DNA of 55,858 nucleotides from Candidatus Nitrosopumilus limneticus (lineage in GTDB: Archaea > Thermoproteota > Nitrososphaeria > Nitrososphaerales > Nitrosopumilaceae): contig JAHCGZ010000007.1 in assembly GCA_022117465.1 (NCBI GenBank), forward strand, positions 1 through 55,858, read 5' to 3'. Below, piece after piece: positions 1-7,507 of the stretch. A program made the translations under genes and the position numbers. Under the pieces are notes generated by a model that worked only from the letters and a program-made list of their open reading frames with translations, did not search any database and was not told where the DNA came from. Within the stretch, counting starts at the first letter, position 1. Each line of letters starts with the position of its first letter.

Positions 1-765
1 GGTACTTGCACCAAATGTTTGTGCTGTTCCAAATGTTTGTCCTGCACCAAATTTAGCACTTGATCCAAATGTGTTTGAACCTACAAATATTTGAGCACCT
101 GAAAAGTTTGCACCAGTACCAAATGTTTGAGCAGTGTTAAATGTACTACCACTTGAAAACTTCATACTAGATGTATCAAAGTTTTGAGTTCCAGTAAATG
201 CTTGTCCAGATGCAAATATGGTACCACTTCCAAATTGTGTGTTTGATCCAAATGTTTGAGTTCCTGAAAAAGTTTGTCCAGATGTAAATGTAGCACCACT
301 ACCAAATGTTTGTCCTTGTTGGAAATTTTGTACGCCATTACCAAAGTTAATTCCACCAGATGCAAATATAGTTCCAGCCATAAGTGGGGCAGTGAAAGCT
401 GAATCACCCTCATTATTGAAAGCTAAAACTTTCCAACTAAATGGCTGACCTGCAGTCAAGGCACTGTTTCGATATGTTACAGTTGCAGCATTAACATTTG
501 TTTGATTTACTAATACTTCAGCATAATCTCCAAATTGATTAAAGGTATTAGGTAATGGTGATGCACGATAAATCTTGTAACCTGTTGGTGCTCCAGAAGT
601 AGGTTGAGTCCATTTTAAAGTAATGCTAGTTTCACTGGGTATTCCATCAACTCTAAGATTAATAGGTGCTGAAGGAACGGCGGCAAAAACAGGTTCTACA
701 GATATTGCTATAACAGATAATACAACTAATACGGAAATTATAATAATTAGTTTATTTTCGACCAT
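1..765 (-). CDS. Secreted FN3 domain protein with Phe-hexad repeats (3' end beyond window)
   Basis: An open frame runs from an ATG at 763-765 to the window edge with no stop, so at least 255 residues are seen and the C-terminus is missing. Residues 1-29 form a hydrophobic signal peptide (IIIISVLVVLSVIAISV then a FAA-type cleavage site). Residues about 30-130 look like a fibronectin type III domain (PSAPINLRV, ITLKWTQP, GYKIYRA, SWKVLAFNNEG). From about residue 135 onward a phenylalanine occurs nearly every six residues for about 20 turns, with small or polar residues and glycine between (GSGATF, TSGQTF, SGTQTF). This spacing suggests a beta-solenoid stalk on a cell-surface protein. Extracellular role, such as adhesion or S-layer association, is inference. 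Its composition is strongly biased to G, S, T, Q and F. Confidence 0.85.
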   Translation of the reverse strand, partial: MVENKLIIIISVLVVLSVIAISVEPVFAAVPSAPINLRVDGIPSETSITLKWTQPTSGAPTGYKIYRASPLPNTFNQFGDYAEVLVNQTNVNAATVTYRNSALTAGQPFSWKVLAFNNEGDSAFTAPLMAGTIFASGGINFGNGVQNFQQGQTFGSGATFTSGQTFSGTQTFGSNTQFGSGTIFASGQAFTGTQNFDTSSMKFSSGSTFNTAQTFGTGANFSGAQIFVGSNTFGSSAKFGAGQTFGTAQTFGAST

Positions 766-889
766 TCTCTGAAATAATTGTCGTGGTATTTATACAATTA
801 ATATACAAAATTTTATTTTGGGCTTAAGATCAGAATCATAATTTTATCTAGTATCACAAAATTGCATCTAAGAGATCTAGATTCTATTT

Positions 890-3079
890 TTACTCTTTAT
901 CAATATACTCAGAAATGCCTGGTGGGTCAGGAGCTAATCCTTTACGTTTTCTAATATCAGCAACTGCTGTTGCTAAAATTGATTTAGGAACTTCAGTCCA
1001 TGCTTTAAATGATGTATTCCATGTTGCACGTCCTGCAGTCTGACCCCTCATAGCTTCAGACAACGTAAAGGTTTCTGATGCAGGTAGTTCACCAATTATA
1101 ATACTTGATGCACCTTTTTGTTGCATATCAAGTACCTTACCACGTTTACCAGAAAGTATTGTTGCAACGTTTCCAACTAAATCAGTTGGTACACGAACTT
1201 CAATTGCAAGTGTTGGTTCTAAAACAGCAGTACCTGCAGTTAACAATGCACCCATACATGCCCTACGAGATGCAGGACCTAATTGAGACAAACCCCTATG
1301 TGCTGTATCTTCATGAGGTACAAAGTGAGTAAAGATAAATTTGCAGTCTCTCATTTGTTCTTTGCAAAGTGGACCTTCTTTCATAACGTCTTCAAATCCA
1401 GAATTTAGAGAGTCTGTAGATTCATTAACAAACTGAACACCTTTTGTGCCATTGATTAAAACATTACCACGAGAATCAAATTTCATTACTCTTTTAATTG
1501 TGTCAGTGTCCCAACCAGCACCTTTGAGTAAATCAGATACAATATCTTTATTTTTCATATCACTGATTTCACCAGTTCGTAACATGTGAGCAATTGCAGG
1601 TTCTAATGGCTCCACTCTCATGAAAATTTTATTGTGTCTATTTGGAGATTTTGCCATAACTGGTTCACATCCACCTTTTACAGTTTCTCTATAATTGATT
1701 AAAGGTTCAGAGGTAATAATTTCACATTTTTCTTGTATTCTATGATTTGCAACATCTAAATGTAAAACACCCATACCAGCAACAATAGTTTCACCACTTT
1801 CCTCATCAATTTTTACAATTAAATTTGGATCCTCAATTGTTAACTGTCTTAAAATTTCTACAAGTTTAGGCAAGTCTTTAGGATGTTTTGGTTCAATTGC
1901 AACTTGAACAACAGGTTCTGAAACATATTTGACACCTTCAAACATTTGAATGTCTTTAATAGATGACAAAGTATTTCCTGCACGACACTCTGTTAATCCC
2001 AGTAATGCAGGAATATTTCCTGCTCCTAGTTCACCAACTTGTTCTCTTTGATTGCCCATAAAGAAATTTACAGATTGAACTCGTCCCTCTCTTTTTTCAT
2101 CTATAATGTTAATTGTTTGTCCATCTTTTATTGTTCCAGAAAATAATCTACCAATTGCAATGGGACCAGCTGCAGGATCTATGACCATATTTACAACCAT
2201 CATAATTGTTGGTCCGTCATCTTCACCAGCAAGTAATGCTTTACCAACATCAGAATTTAAATCGCCTTTCCAAATTTGTGGAATTCTGTATTTGACTGCA
2301 TCTTGTGGTGGTGGATGATGTTTTACAACCATTCCAAGTACTGCATCAGCTAATGGTGCTTTTTCTACAAGTTCTGGAAGTTTTTCAGAAGTGTATGCAT
2401 CAATTACGTCTTTAAATGTAATTCCTCTTTCTTTCATTAAATCAGTGTTAATTGCCCATCTATCTTTAGCTGAACCAAATGTAACACTTGCATTCTGAAT
2501 TGATACCTTCCATTTTTCTTTGTACTCAGGTTCGGCATATGTGTCAATTAATTGATTAAATGCTGAAACCACATCTGCAAGTTGAGCTTGCATTTTTTCT
2601 GGAGTTAATCTCAATTCTTTGATTAATCTATCTACTTTATTGATAAACAAAACAGGTCTTACTCTTTCTTCAAGTGCCATTCTAGTTACAGTTTCAGTTT
2701 GAGTCATAATTCCTTCTACTGCATCACAAACTACTACAGCACCATCAATTGCTCTAAGACTTCGAATTACCCTTCCACTAAAATCGACGTGACCAGGAGT
2801 ATCAATCATATTAATTACATATTCTTGGTCTTTTTGAGTAAATAGTAAAGTAACATTTGCTTGATAAATTGTAATTCCTCTTGCTTGCTCTTCTTTGTCA
2901 AAGTCCATTGCAAGTGCTTTACCAGCAGCAGAAGGAGCAATAATTCCAGAATAAGCCAAAAGACTATCACTCATGGTTGTCTTTCCATGGTCAACATGTG
3001 CAATTACACCAAAGTTACGAATATTTTTTTTATTTTTAATAATTTTCATTACTTCTTGAGTTGACTTGAATTTTGCCAT
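890..3079 (-). CDS. fusA: Translation elongation factor 2 (aEF-2)
   Basis: This is the ribosomal translocase GTPase, about 729 residues, the normal size for archaeal EF-2. The G1 motif AHVDHGKT lies near residues 27-34, G3 as DTPGH, and G4 as NKVD. Domain IV keeps the histidine of AHRGLSQ (about residue 594), which aligns with yeast H699, the diphthamide site. The C-terminus reads RKRKGLAPDPPGISEYIDKE. An in-frame TTG nine bases upstream could extend it, but the ATG giving MAKFKSTQ fits the TATA box spacing and known homologues better. It stands alone with its own promoter. Nothing is odd about it. Confidence 0.97.
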   Translation of the reverse strand: MAKFKSTQEVMKIIKNKKNIRNFGVIAHVDHGKTTMSDSLLAYSGIIAPSAAGKALAMDFDKEEQARGITIYQANVTLLFTQKDQEYVINMIDTPGHVDFSGRVIRSLRAIDGAVVVCDAVEGIMTQTETVTRMALEERVRPVLFINKVDRLIKELRLTPEKMQAQLADVVSAFNQLIDTYAEPEYKEKWKVSIQNASVTFGSAKDRWAINTDLMKERGITFKDVIDAYTSEKLPELVEKAPLADAVLGMVVKHHPPPQDAVKYRIPQIWKGDLNSDVGKALLAGEDDGPTIMMVVNMVIDPAAGPIAIGRLFSGTIKDGQTINIIDEKREGRVQSVNFFMGNQREQVGELGAGNIPALLGLTECRAGNTLSSIKDIQMFEGVKYVSEPVVQVAIEPKHPKDLPKLVEILRQLTIEDPNLIVKIDEESGETIVAGMGVLHLDVANHRIQEKCEIITSEPLINYRETVKGGCEPVMAKSPNRHNKIFMRVEPLEPAIAHMLRTGEISDMKNKDIVSDLLKGAGWDTDTIKRVMKFDSRGNVLINGTKGVQFVNESTDSLNSGFEDVMKEGPLCKEQMRDCKFIFTHFVPHEDTAHRGLSQLGPASRRACMGALLTAGTAVLEPTLAIEVRVPTDLVGNVATILSGKRGKVLDMQQKGASSIIIGELPASETFTLSEAMRGQTAGRATWNTSFKAWTEVPKSILATAVADIRKRKGLAPDPPGISEYIDKE

Positions 3080-3099
3080 AATGCGCAATCCAGTCGGGC

Positions 3100-3110
3100 A
3101 TTATATAATG
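3100..3110 (-). promoter_or_regulatory. TATA box of the EF-2 gene
   Basis: On the minus strand the sequence ATTATATAA is centred about 26 bases before the EF-2 ATG. Archaeal TATA boxes sit about 25 bases before the transcription start, so the mRNA would begin at or next to the start codon (leaderless), as is usual in this group. This is inferred from spacing and composition only. Confidence 0.55.
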
Positions 3111-3268
3111 TATGGGATATTTACTCATGAAATTAATTTGTAAATTTTTTAATCTTTAAGAAAATTATTAAAAATAATCATTTGATTAAAAGATCATCCA
3201 TTACAAAAAATATCTACTAAAATTTTAAAATGATTTTGATTTTTATTACGACTATTAAAAAAACTAAT

Positions 3269-4096
3269 ATGAAAATTTCTGTAGGACATACTCCTGATTC
3301 AGACGACGCATTCATGTTTTATGGAATGTTTACAAATAAAGTCCCATCTCCAGATTTTACAGTAAATCATGTTATAGAAGACATTGAAAAATTGAACCTC
3401 AAAGCAACTAATCCAGAATTAGATGTTACAGCAGTTTCAGTTCATGCATGTGCATACATTCCAGGATATACAATTTTGAGAAGTGGTGGAAGTTTTGGAA
3501 TTAATTATGGTCCAATAGTTACAGCAAAAAAACAAATGACAATTAATGAATTAAAAAAATGTAAAATAGCAATTCCTGGAAAAATGACATCAGCATTTTT
3601 GCTACTACAGTTAATGATAGGAAAATTTGAATATGTTGAAATGATTTTTAGCGACATTCCAAAAGCTGTAGAATCAGGAGAAGTAGATGCAGGATTAGTA
3701 ATTCATGAAACTCAATTATCATATAAGCAAGAAGGAAATGTCAAAATTTTAGATGTTGGAGAATGGTGGGATAAAACAACAGGAGGATTACCAGTACCTT
3801 TAGGAATTAACGTAATGAAAACAGATTTGGGCATGGAAACGATTGTTAAATTTGATAAATATTTGCAGGCATCTATTGAATTTGGAATAAAGAATTTTGA
3901 TGATGCAATAGAATATTCAATGCAATACTCTAGAGGCAAAGAACGAACACTAATTGAGAAATTTGTAAAGATGTATGTAAACCAAATTACAGTTAACATG
4001 GGAGATTCAGGAGAAAAGTCAATTAGAAAATTATTTGAAATGGCAAAAGAAAAAGGATTAGTTCCAGATTTTGAAATCTCTATTGCCACCAAGTAA
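3269..4096 (+). CDS. mqnD: MqnD-like menaquinone biosynthesis protein (1,4-dihydroxy-6-naphthoate synthase family)
   Basis: The product (275 residues from the ATG giving MKISVGHTPDSDDAFM) has the MqnA/MqnD periplasmic-binding-protein-like fold signature: an N-terminal GHTPDSDDAF segment in place of the bacterial CPNDTF motif, a YGPIVTAKK strand, IAIPGKMTSAFLLLQL, and GEVDAGLVIHETQ. MqnD converts cyclic dehypoxanthinyl futalosine to 1,4-dihydroxy-6-naphthoate in the futalosine route to menaquinone. No signal peptide is seen from the chosen start; a TTG start 39 bases upstream would add a hydrophobic stretch but is less likely. The presence of an MqnE-like radical SAM gene in the same region (7504-8601) supports the pathway call. 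Automatic annotation might label it an ABC substrate-binding protein. Confidence 0.8.
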   Translation: MKISVGHTPDSDDAFMFYGMFTNKVPSPDFTVNHVIEDIEKLNLKATNPELDVTAVSVHACAYIPGYTILRSGGSFGINYGPIVTAKKQMTINELKKCKIAIPGKMTSAFLLLQLMIGKFEYVEMIFSDIPKAVESGEVDAGLVIHETQLSYKQEGNVKILDVGEWWDKTTGGLPVPLGINVMKTDLGMETIVKFDKYLQASIEFGIKNFDDAIEYSMQYSRGKERTLIEKFVKMYVNQITVNMGDSGEKSIRKLFEMAKEKGLVPDFEISIATK

Positions 4097-4123
4097 TTAT
4101 AGTACAAAAAAAATATTTAGATT

Positions 4124-4432
4124 ATGGCAGATGATTTGGATGGAGATGGAATTGGAGGAGCAGTTTTAGAAATTTTAACTGGAAATGCATTCAGATTACT
4201 TGTTAGTCATACAAGAAAAGATAACAAAGGAGATTATGGAAAAACAGAAAAAATAATCATGGGGTTGATTAAAGATTCAGAAGAGGGACAACCTCCAGAA
4301 CAAACCAAAGAGGATCTAGAGAGAGCATTAAAAGGTAAATTTGTCACTTGTAAAGTTCAACACAGAGATGCAAAGACAGATGCGTTAATTTGTAATGTAT
4401 TTGTTCAAAGACCACCAGAAGGTTCAATTTAA
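4124..4432 (+). CDS. Conserved small acidic protein of unknown function
   Basis: A 102-residue soluble protein begins at an ATG 28 bases after mqnD and may be co-transcribed with it. The N-terminus is acidic and glycine-rich (MADDLDGDGIGGAVLE); the middle is mixed charge (LVSHTRKDNKGDYGKTEK), and the C-terminal half contains CKVQHRDAKTDALICNVFV. There are no membrane segments, and the two cysteines are not in a metal-binding CxxC. I do not recognise the family. Clean codon structure, good start spacing and lack of overlap support a real gene. Confidence 0.75.
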   Translation: MADDLDGDGIGGAVLEILTGNAFRLLVSHTRKDNKGDYGKTEKIIMGLIKDSEEGQPPEQTKEDLERALKGKFVTCKVQHRDAKTDALICNVFVQRPPEGSI

Positions 4433-4451
4433 TTCTAAAATAAATTAAAAG

Positions 4452-4769
4452 TTAATTTTTTTCTCCCCAGAATTTTAAAAAAATATGATGTGCTTGACCA
4501 ATAGAAGTTAAATTGTAACCAACTACCCCTTCTTTTTTAATTATAGAAGTGATAATTCCTTTTTTAATCATGATCTTAAAGGTGGGATTATTATTAAACG
4601 GGTATCCTGAGTTTTTATTTAAAATTTTGAAATAGTCCTTACCTTTGGTAGTTAATTTGAAAATAATGTTTTGAGGATTATTTGAATCTGTAATTGGTTC
4701 TAAAATCCAATCATTAACTAAATCAGATAAAATCAAATTGTCATCAGATTTTTCTTTAGGTAACTCCAC
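4452..4769 (-). CDS. Hypothetical protein, possible winged-helix-like
   Basis: A 105-residue protein opens with GTG. It has alternating helix- and strand-like segments: ILSDLVNDWIL, FKLTTKGKDYFKIL, then FKIMIKKGIITSIIKKEGVVGYNLTSIG. Phrases like LTTKGKDYF and GYNLTSIGQAH resemble the wing and recognition region of small winged-helix proteins, but this is a weak impression. It converges on the preceding plus-strand gene with 19 bases between stops. The 147 bases between this gene and sdhD hold only short unassigned open frames. Confidence 0.6.
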   Translation of the reverse strand: MELPKEKSDDNLILSDLVNDWILEPITDSNNPQNIIFKLTTKGKDYFKILNKNSGYPFNNNPTFKIMIKKGIITSIIKKEGVVGYNLTSIGQAHHIFLKFWGEKN

Positions 4770-4916
4770 AAATATTAAAAAACTATACAGTATATGAAAT
4801 TTGAATAGAATTATTTACTTTAGAAATTATTAAAACAACGGCTAATGATGATACCAACGGGTTCTATCTGATTCCTCAATCTGATGATACTTTGCCGAAT
4901 TTTGAAGCCAAATAAC

Positions 4917-5270
4917 TTAAAGACGAATTTGATTTGCAAGAACGATAATAATAGTTCCATATCCAATCAAAGAAAGTGCAGAAATAAAACATCCCCAATT
5001 TACAGCTTTTTCATATTTTAATCCACTTTTGTAATCAAGCAAAATACCTCTAAAACCATTAAAGCCGTGTACAGATACAAGAATCAAAATCATTTCTAAT
5101 AATAATGCATAAGTAAGATTCTGATAATTTGAAACAACATAATCATATGATAATGATGCTGCAAAATTTCCAGTTGCAAATCTAACAGAAATATGTAATG
5201 CAACTAATCCTACTGCACCTAAAGCTGTACCATAGTGAATTTTTCTGATGTGACTTTCTCTAATTCTCAA
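4917..5270 (-). CDS. sdhD: Succinate dehydrogenase membrane anchor subunit D
   Basis: A 117-residue protein with three hydrophobic segments: about residues 14-32 (GTALGAVGLVALHISV), 50-70 (YALLLEMILILVSVHGF) and 90-113. Histidines in the first and second segments are candidate haem b ligands; HGFNGFRGILLDY resembles the conserved H-x-x-x-G-x-R motif of complex II anchors. It starts at a TTG overlapping the stop of sdhC by three bases (TTGA), so the two are translationally coupled. The role is to anchor the catalytic subunits and pass electrons to quinone. The catalytic sdhA and sdhB genes are not in this window. Confidence 0.8.
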   Translation of the reverse strand: MRIRESHIRKIHYGTALGAVGLVALHISVRFATGNFAASLSYDYVVSNYQNLTYALLLEMILILVSVHGFNGFRGILLDYKSGLKYEKAVNWGCFISALSLIGYGTIIIVLANQIRL

Positions 5271-5668
5271 AATTTAAAAAACACTCCTAATGCGTAGTAT
5301 AACGCTAATGCAGAAATTCCCATAGTTACGTAAATGCACAATCTATTTTTTTTCCCCATGGATTGAATTGTATAAGGATAATCAGGTCTAGCAGGAGTTC
5401 CAATTCCAATTCCACCTTGGTTAAACATCAATCTAATTCCATTAATTGCATGAAATGAACCAAGTGCTATCATTACAGATAAGACAACAAAACCTAGTGG
5501 AGAATATGTCAAAAATAGTAATTTCCCCCAACTCATACGATCAAGAATTGAAGCTGCATGAATTACATGTACAATAAAAAATACTAGCAAGTATATTCCA
5601 GAAATTCTCATAAGCAACCATGAAACTCTGCCCATTCCGTATCCTTTTGGGTTAAGCCAAGCCCTCAA
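5267..5668 (-). CDS. sdhC: Succinate dehydrogenase cytochrome b subunit C
   Basis: A 133-residue membrane protein with three transmembrane helices (about 17-40, 52-75 and 108-130). Histidines in LLVFFIVHVIHAAS and GSFHAINGIRL are candidate haem ligands, and the GSFHAINGIRLM block matches the conserved helix of SdhC/FrdC proteins. It begins with TTG; no in-frame ATG lies upstream before the stop. It is followed directly by sdhD. The pair supplies the membrane half of complex II, linking the oxidation of succinate to the quinone pool, for which mqnD and mqnE nearby are relevant. Confidence 0.85.
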   Translation of the reverse strand: MRAWLNPKGYGMGRVSWLLMRISGIYLLVFFIVHVIHAASILDRMSWGKLLFLTYSPLGFVVLSVMIALGSFHAINGIRLMFNQGGIGIGTPARPDYPYTIQSMGKKNRLCIYVTMGISALALYYALGVFFKF

Positions 5669-5778
5669 TCCCTTTTTATTTTGTTTATTCAGAATTTTGC
5701 TAATTTTTGGTGGTATTTAGCATCTAACTACAAATCATAGCTGCTGACCAAAATCATATAATATAGAGAAAAAAATTG

Positions 5779-6042
5779 ATGATAATGACAGAAGACATAT
5801 GTGATTTTTGTAAAGGGGTAGGCTCAAGTTCGACAAATATCTGTGTTTATTGTAATGGAACTGGAGAATGGAATCAAGCTGCTCAATCATATGTAAAAAA
5901 TCATATTTGCCAGTGCATTGTATTAGATAGAAAGTTTTGTCCAGTTTGTAACAAACCATGTCATCATGATACAAGTCTTAATCCAAAACAGACAATTGAT
6001 TCAGGATTTGGTGGAATGTCAGTACCTGAGATGCGTATGTAA
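5779..6042 (+). CDS. Small DnaJ-type zinc-finger protein
   Basis: A protein of about 87 residues with two CxxCxGxG zinc motifs of the DnaJ cysteine-rich type (CDFCKGVG and CVYCNGTG), followed by a second cluster (CQC, CPVCNKPCHH). It contains no J domain. Possible starts are the ATGs at 5779 and 5785; a TATA-like catataat lies about 25 bases upstream, consistent with a leaderless mRNA. Likely folds around two or three zinc ions. A role as a chaperone accessory or nucleic-acid-binding factor is a guess. It faces away from sdhCD. Confidence 0.8.
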   Translation: MIMTEDICDFCKGVGSSSTNICVYCNGTGEWNQAAQSYVKNHICQCIVLDRKFCPVCNKPCHHDTSLNPKQTIDSGFGGMSVPEMRM

Positions 6043-6158
6043 TCAAATATAGTGAAAAAAATAAGAAAATAGTTGTAAAGAAACATCAAATTCATTAAAA
6101 AATAAAGGAATTTTACAATGGTTTAATTACAACATGGATTTGATGAGATTTAGAAAAT

Positions 6159-6491
6159 ATGTCATACAATAGAGAAGATAGAGAAATGTTTGACGCAAAA
6201 TGCGGAGATTGTGGAAATGCTACGAAAGTACCATTCCAACCAAAACAAGATAGACCCGTATATTGCAGAGAATGCTTCCAAAATCACAAACCAGAGCCAC
6301 GACAAGGTGGCGGTAGATTTGGTGGAAGATCAGGTGGAAATGATAGAGGTAGATTTGTAAGACGAGATGACAGACCACGAGAAATGTTTGACGCAAAATG
6401 CGGAGATTGTGGAACTGATACTCAAGTACCATTTAGACCAAAGGAAGACAGACCTGTTTATTGCAGAGAATGCTTCCAAAGCCATAAATAA
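6159..6491 (+). CDS. Duplicated CxxC zinc-ribbon protein with RG-rich linker
   Basis: The 110-residue protein holds two near-identical zinc ribbons of about 35 residues: EMFDAKCGDCG...PVYCRECFQ near residues 9-42 and again near 75-108. The linker (about 48-72) is rich in RGG/RG repeats (GGGRFGGRSGGNDRGRF). Each ribbon has four cysteines in CxxC-x18-CxxC spacing. At DNA level 6183-6216 and 6381-6414 are identical over 34 bases, so the duplication is recent or kept alike. Zinc ribbon plus RGG linker suggests RNA or single-stranded nucleic acid binding; this is inference. Single-ribbon relatives are common in archaea of this group. Confidence 0.88.
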   Translation: MSYNREDREMFDAKCGDCGNATKVPFQPKQDRPVYCRECFQNHKPEPRQGGGRFGGRSGGNDRGRFVRRDDRPREMFDAKCGDCGTDTQVPFRPKEDRPVYCRECFQSHK

Positions 6492-6650
6492 CATAAACAA
6501 ATTGTTTTGAGAAAAACACTCAGAACTTTGTAACTTTTATTAAATTCCTTAAAAACAAACTTACGTAAATTTTAATTAAAAAAATAAATTTTAAAGAATA
6601 GATATTAATTGAATTCCCTAATATATGATGAAATTTTATTAAATTCAAAG

Positions 6651-6932
6651 ATGGTTCTTGTAAACAAAAAAATGTTAGCAGGCGGAATGTCAATGGTAAT
6701 TGTAGGATTAATACTAATCATAAACATCAATGCATCAGTTCCTGTAGGTCAAGCTGGAATGACTGATGAAGAAAAACTTGATTTAATGTTAGCAGAACAA
6801 GAAAATGAAGATTATAACACATTAGCAGGAATTTTGTTTGGTTTAGGATTTTTACTGATACTGATTAGTTTTGGGGCAAGAAGGAAAAAAGGTAGCAAGC
6901 CAATTAAAAATGTGGAAAACAAAGTAAACTAA
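6651..6932 (+). CDS. Two-helix membrane protein of unknown function
   Basis: The ATG at 6651 gives a 93-residue protein with two hydrophobic helices, about residues 9-27 (GGMSMVIVGLILIININAS) and 58-78 (GILFGLGFLLILISFGA), joined by an acidic loop (MTDEEKLDLMLAEQENED) and ending in a basic tail (ARRKKGSKPIKN). The positive-inside rule puts both termini in the cytoplasm. An upstream TTG would add 14 residues but is less likely. The family is not recognised. Confidence 0.75.
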   Translation: MVLVNKKMLAGGMSMVIVGLILIININASVPVGQAGMTDEEKLDLMLAEQENEDYNTLAGILFGLGFLLILISFGARRKKGSKPIKNVENKVN

Positions 6933-6979
6933 TTTTAAATTTTCGTTTCTTTTATACGTGGGTATACTTTTAGAATAAT

Positions 6980-7098
6980 ACGTTTGATTCCAAAATCGCG
7001 TTAACCAAATCGGGTTAACAAAACGTGGTAAATATAGAACGGAACTCTCCATTCTATATGAGGTTGGTCGAGACTATTCATCTCACCAATCTCAATTT
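6980..7098 (+). ncRNA. Candidate structured non-coding RNA with consecutive hairpins
   Basis: A stretch richer in G and C than its surroundings lies between two genes and folds into consecutive hairpins. Element 1: CGTTT (6981-6985) pairs with AAACG (7021-7025) and encloses GATT/AATC (6986-6989 with 6994-6997) and GTTAACC/GGTTAAC (7000-7006 with 7013-7019). Element 2: ATATAGAA/TTCTATAT (7032-7039 with 7052-7059) capped by GGA/TCC. Element 3: 7060-7068 with 7085-7093 (nine pairs, one G-U) capped by GAGA/TCTC (7070-7073 with 7081-7084). A TATA-like TTTATAC at 6951-6957 lies about 27 bases before the first stem, and a U-run follows the last, so the plus strand is preferred. A minus-strand promoter near 7120 cannot be excluded. 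No match to a known RNA class was recognised. Confidence 0.5.
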
Positions 7099-7201
7099 TG
7101 ATAAATTCCTTTAAAAAAAATATAATATGAAATTTAAAATCTAGAAATTTTAAAATATTGAATTTCAAACATTTTAATCTTAAATTGTTTTAAAAAAATT
7201 A

Positions 7202-7507
7202 ATGATCCAAGCCGAAATTAGCATATACCCAATTGCAACAAAAACAACCAGTGTTAGTTTTTACATTGCAAAAGCAATTGAATCAATTAAAGATATAGAA
7301 AATTTAAGATATGAGATTAATTCTATGGGGACAATTTTAGAGTCAGAAAATATTGATACCATAAACAAAGCATCTAAAAAAATGATAGAAACAGTTCATC
7401 ATTTAGGAATAAACAGAGTAGAAGTGATCATAAAAATAGATTCAAGAACAGATAAGCAAACAAAAATGGAAGAAAAAATTGAATCGATTAAAAAACAAAT
7501 GAATTAA
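7202..7507 (+). CDS. MTH1187/YkoF-type thiamine-binding domain protein
   Basis: A 101-residue protein matching the DUF77/MTH1187 family: MIQAEISIYPIAT at the N-terminus, then SFYIAKAIESIK, YEINSMGTILES and a C-terminal VEVIIKIDSRTDK. These are ferredoxin-like folds that form tetramers; some members bind thiamine or its precursors, but the ligand here is not known. It converges on mqnE with a four-base overlap of stops. The upstream hairpins at 6980-7098 do not contain the TPP riboswitch core. Confidence 0.85.
   Translation: MIQAEISIYPIATKTTSVSFYIAKAIESIKDIENLRYEINSMGTILESENIDTINKASKKMIETVHHLGINRVEVIIKIDSRTDKQTKMEEKIESIKKQMN

Noticed and set aside
162-413. Alternative minus-strand frame rich in Leu and His
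   Set aside because: It is a shadow of the Phe-hexad repeat of the real frame, which continues from a signal peptide.
4806-4916. Short plus-strand frame (ending FEAK) between the hypothetical gene and sdhD
   Set aside because: No start codon, no promoter spacing and no recognised family; could be a remnant, but not supported.
6953-6966. TATAC-GTGG-GTATA palindrome as an operator
   Set aside because: Only five-base arms, overlapping the likely TATA box of the RNA; too weak to call.
6980-7201. TPP riboswitch before the thiamine-binding-type gene
   Set aside because: The conserved CUGAGA and the second conserved strand are absent, and the hairpins end about 100 bases before the start codon.
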